NCBI GenBank assembly: GCA_034440615.1
Contig: JAOTOM010004313.1
Location: 124,001 to 188,000 of the forward strand
Direction of reading: 5' to 3'
DNA from: Ashinkailepas kermadecensis
Taxonomy: Eukaryota > Arthropoda > Thecostraca > Neolepadidae
Length of the DNA: 64,000 bases
This document shows, one piece after another, positions 62,331 through 64,000 of this stretch. Below the pieces are notes generated by a model that saw only the letters and a list, made by a program, of their open reading frames with translations, did no database searches and was not told the origin of the DNA. Numbering within the stretch: the first letter of the stretch is position 1; each line of letters begins with the position of its first letter. Both the position numbers and the translations under genes were made by a program.

Positions 62331-62597
62331 ATTGCGTGTAAAGAAAGCATACGACCTTCAATATACCAGGAGGTGCTGAGTTGACATCAAAAGTAACGTT
62401 AAGGATTATACTTTATTACTCAACGTTTCGGCCAGGGGCCATCGTCAGGAGTGACGATGCTTCTCCTGACGATGCACTCCTGACGATGGCCCCTGGCCGA
62501 AACGTTGAGTAATAAAGTATAATCCTTAACGTTACTTTTGATGTCAACTCAGCACCTCCTGGTATATTGAAGGTCGTATGCTTTCTTTACACGCAAT
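62331..62597. mobile_element. Foldback/MITE-like insertion with perfect 123-nt arms
   Basis: 62331-62453 and 62475-62597 are exact reverse complements over 123 of 123 bases, around a 21-base loop. It lies between the LINE endonuclease and RT frames and interrupts both. Each arm has CTGACGA-T-GGCC-CCT-GGCC-GAAACG followed by TTGAGTAATAAAG. No clear target-site duplication is visible. Confidence 0.93.
62480..62502 (+). ncRNA. Candidate hammerhead-like ribozyme core
   Basis: CTGACGA (62480-62486, fits CUGANGA), one extra base, a GGCC/GGCC stem with CCT loop (62488-62498), then GAAA (62499-62502). PLE terminal repeats are known to carry hammerhead motifs. Stems I and III were not convincingly resolved and the extra base is non-canonical, so activity is uncertain. 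The mirror copy is in the other arm on the minus strand. Confidence 0.35.
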
Positions 62598-63335
62598 TCT
62601 TCATCCCATTTTATGGCACTTAAAGCCTGTCTCATGCAGTCAAAGTCTGCCCTGTTAAAATTTGGAATTTTTGCCAAATTATCCTTGATTGTCCCTACTA
62701 CCTGTGCCTTGAATCTCACTATGTTATGGTCACTTCTTCCCAGAGTTTCACCTACAGTCAAGTCTTGAACTAAATCACTTAAATCTGAGAAGACAAGGTC
62801 CAAGAATGAGCCCTGCCTGGTTGGTTCCGTTACAAACTGGTGTAAGAACAAGTCCTCTTCAAGGCATTTCCTAAACAGTTTACATGATGGGGAGCCAACA
62901 CCAACATGTTCATATCCTTTTAGATTAAAGTCACCAAGAATAAGGCATTTCCTCTGAAAGTTTCTACTGATTTCCTCACAAATTACTTTATCGAGCTCCA
63001 GTTGCTGAGGATGTGGCAAGGTTCCTGATCGATACAAAGCTCCTATCCTCAGTTTATTGCTGTTGCCTTTTCCCACAGCAACATTAAGCCAAATAGACTC
63101 CACAGACACATTTTTAACCCCATCTGCTACTTTTTGAGAACTGTGTAAGCTATTCACATACAGCATTACACCACCCCCTTTCACTGCTGGACCCCTATTG
63201 CATGAAAACATATTGTATCCCTGGATCTCATAGTCCTGCAAGTTATCCCCAAAATATCCCTCACTGACCCATGCCTCAGTAATGCAAACAAAATCTGGTT
63301 TCTCCTCGTATGTGGCTCGTATATCGCATCGTACG
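62598..63335 (-). pseudogene. LINE endonuclease (EEP) domain, 5'-truncated
   Basis: Reads KPDFVCITEAWVSEGYF (catalytic Glu of apurinic-endonuclease-like enzymes), CLILGDFNLKGYEHVG (GDFN), LDLVFSDL and LGRSDHNIVRF (SDH). These nick target DNA for target-primed reverse transcription. The open frame continues upstream into antisense host sequence, so its apparent N-terminus is not real. The end (IKWDEEL) is interrupted by the foldback element. Confidence 0.92.
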
Positions 63336-63422
63336 GAAAGTGGCTTGATCACCTGCACACCGAGCGTCCGCCGACCGGGCGTGTGACCTGTGACCCCGAC
63401 CGGGCTGCTCGACTGCACGGCA

Positions 63423-64000
63423 ATGGCTCCGCCGGCCGACCCAGCGCAGCTGACGCTGCTGCGCTCCGACCAACTGCACCGCCAGCGCTGCGCCGACCAG
63501 CTGCTGGCTGATGTGAGCACGCTGCGCGACTCGACGGCCGCTCTGCGCGAGCGCGCCGATCGGCTGCGCGACCAGCTGGAGCGCGCTCCGGCCGACACAG
63601 CCGTGGACGCGTCCTACAGGGTGCTGGCCTCGGAGGCGGTCAGCCGGCAGGTGGGCGTGTGGGCGGTGAAGGCGTCCGGCCGATCTGTGGTGGTGCGGCT
63701 GCGACCTCACCCGGACAGTCCGCTCTACATGGCGCAGATCGAGCAGGCTGACGATGGCGTCACGGTGCCTATCCACCACCTGCCGCCGGGTTTCGACCTG
63801 GCGCCTGTACTGCAGCTGCACAATCGCCACATGCCTGATCAGATCGCAGCAGTGGTACATGCGCTGGCTGTGCGAGTGGATACGTACTGGAACCGCTCCA
63901 GTCAGGTGGATCGACTGCGGCAGAAGGTCACGCCCAAGCGGTACTCAGTGTCGCACGACCCAGCCTGCTGCCGGGTGCACCTGCGTCTCAAGGTGTCCAG
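63423..64000 (+). CDS. Coiled-coil plus possible RWD-domain protein, CENP-O-like (partial)
   Basis: Open from ATG (context GGCAATGG) to the right edge: 192 complete codons without a stop, GC-rich third positions like the other host exons. Residues about 8-60 form an amphipathic Leu/Arg/Asp coiled coil (LLADVSTLRDSTAALRER). Next come YRVLASEAVSRQVGVWAVK, a beta-rich stretch ending in IHHLPPGFDL, then an alpha-helical part (QIAAVVHALAVRVDTYWNR SSQVDRLRQK). The order 'coiled coil, strand, H.lP..., long helix with Y..R..Q...L' resembles CENP-O, an inner-kinetochore protein with tandem RWD domains; this is a fold-level guess. The alternatives are another RWD kinetochore protein or an unknown. The start could lie further upstream if an earlier exon exists. 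Confidence 0.6.
   Translation, partial: MAPPADPAQLTLLRSDQLHRQRCADQLLADVSTLRDSTAALRERADRLRDQLERAPADTAVDASYRVLASEAVSRQVGVWAVKASGRSVVVRLRPHPDSPLYMAQIEQADDGVTVPIHHLPPGFDLAPVLQLHNRHMPDQIAAVVHALAVRVDTYWNRSSQVDRLRQKVTPKRYSVSHDPACCRVHLRLKVS

Larger units (their letters stand above)
60830..63335 (-). mobile_element. CR1-like LINE, truncated at both ends
   Basis: On the minus strand an endonuclease (EEP) domain is followed by a reverse transcriptase. It lacks the 5' end (EEP begins mid-domain near 63335) and the last part of RT (ends at about 60830, within the region that normally reads 'DLGV'). It is broken by a foldback insertion (62331-62597), an in-frame stop at 62096 and a frameshift near 61430. 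The motifs fit the CR1/L2-like superfamily. Its broken 5' end is about 90 bp from the start codon of the gene at 63423. Confidence 0.92.

Noticed and set aside
63276..63860. Minus-strand frame over the third gene
   Set aside because: Antisense shadow of the coiled-coil exon; GC-rich codon bias keeps the opposite frame open.

Overview
The window is eukaryotic nuclear DNA from an intron-rich invertebrate. Coding exons are short (48-294 bp), end in GT-AG junctions with matching codon phases, and are buried in introns full of minisatellites and transposon relics. A crustacean, perhaps a barnacle, is my best guess. It rests on the style of the protein genes, the repeat load and a hydrophobic Leu-rich secreted protein reminiscent of barnacle cement proteins; I cannot confirm it here.

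Three host genes are supported, all on the + strand. (1) The last 11 exons (352-31904) of an ABCA-family ABC transporter join in phase into a 461-residue C-terminal piece. It holds the last transmembrane region, the complete second nucleotide-binding domain (Walker A, Q-loop, signature, Walker B, H-loop) and the C-terminal tail; the 5' half lies off the left edge. (2) A seven-exon gene (40664-55821) encodes an apparently complete secreted protein of about 380 residues. (3) The first coding exon of a third gene (63423 to the right edge) has a coiled coil followed by a possible RWD domain, tentatively CENP-O-like.

Mobile DNA: a Penelope-like element (10724-15926, minus) with inverted ~310-bp terminal repeats, a decayed RT and a GIY-YIG endonuclease is split by a piggyBac-type DNA transposon (11426-13785) with exact 15-bp TIRs and TTAA duplications. 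There are two decayed CR1-like LINEs (about 17000-20070 and 60830-63335, both minus). The second carries a foldback with two identical 123-nt arms. A TTAA-ended non-autonomous family has four copies (1460-2450, 22141-23015, and a head-to-head pair at 27597-29378) and is rich in AGGTCA nuclear-receptor half-sites; a related element lies at 41050-41894. There is also a PLE-like foldback at 6730-7560 and a tRNA-derived SINE at 46565-46886.

The most striking pattern is that nearly every intron carries its own private minisatellite. In many cases the unit contains a copy of the neighbouring 5' or 3' splice site, sometimes with the first or last bases of the exon, so real splice sites sit at the edge of arrays of decoy sites. 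Long open frames over these arrays (for example 19864-21759 and 39255-40948) are artefacts of periodicity, not genes.
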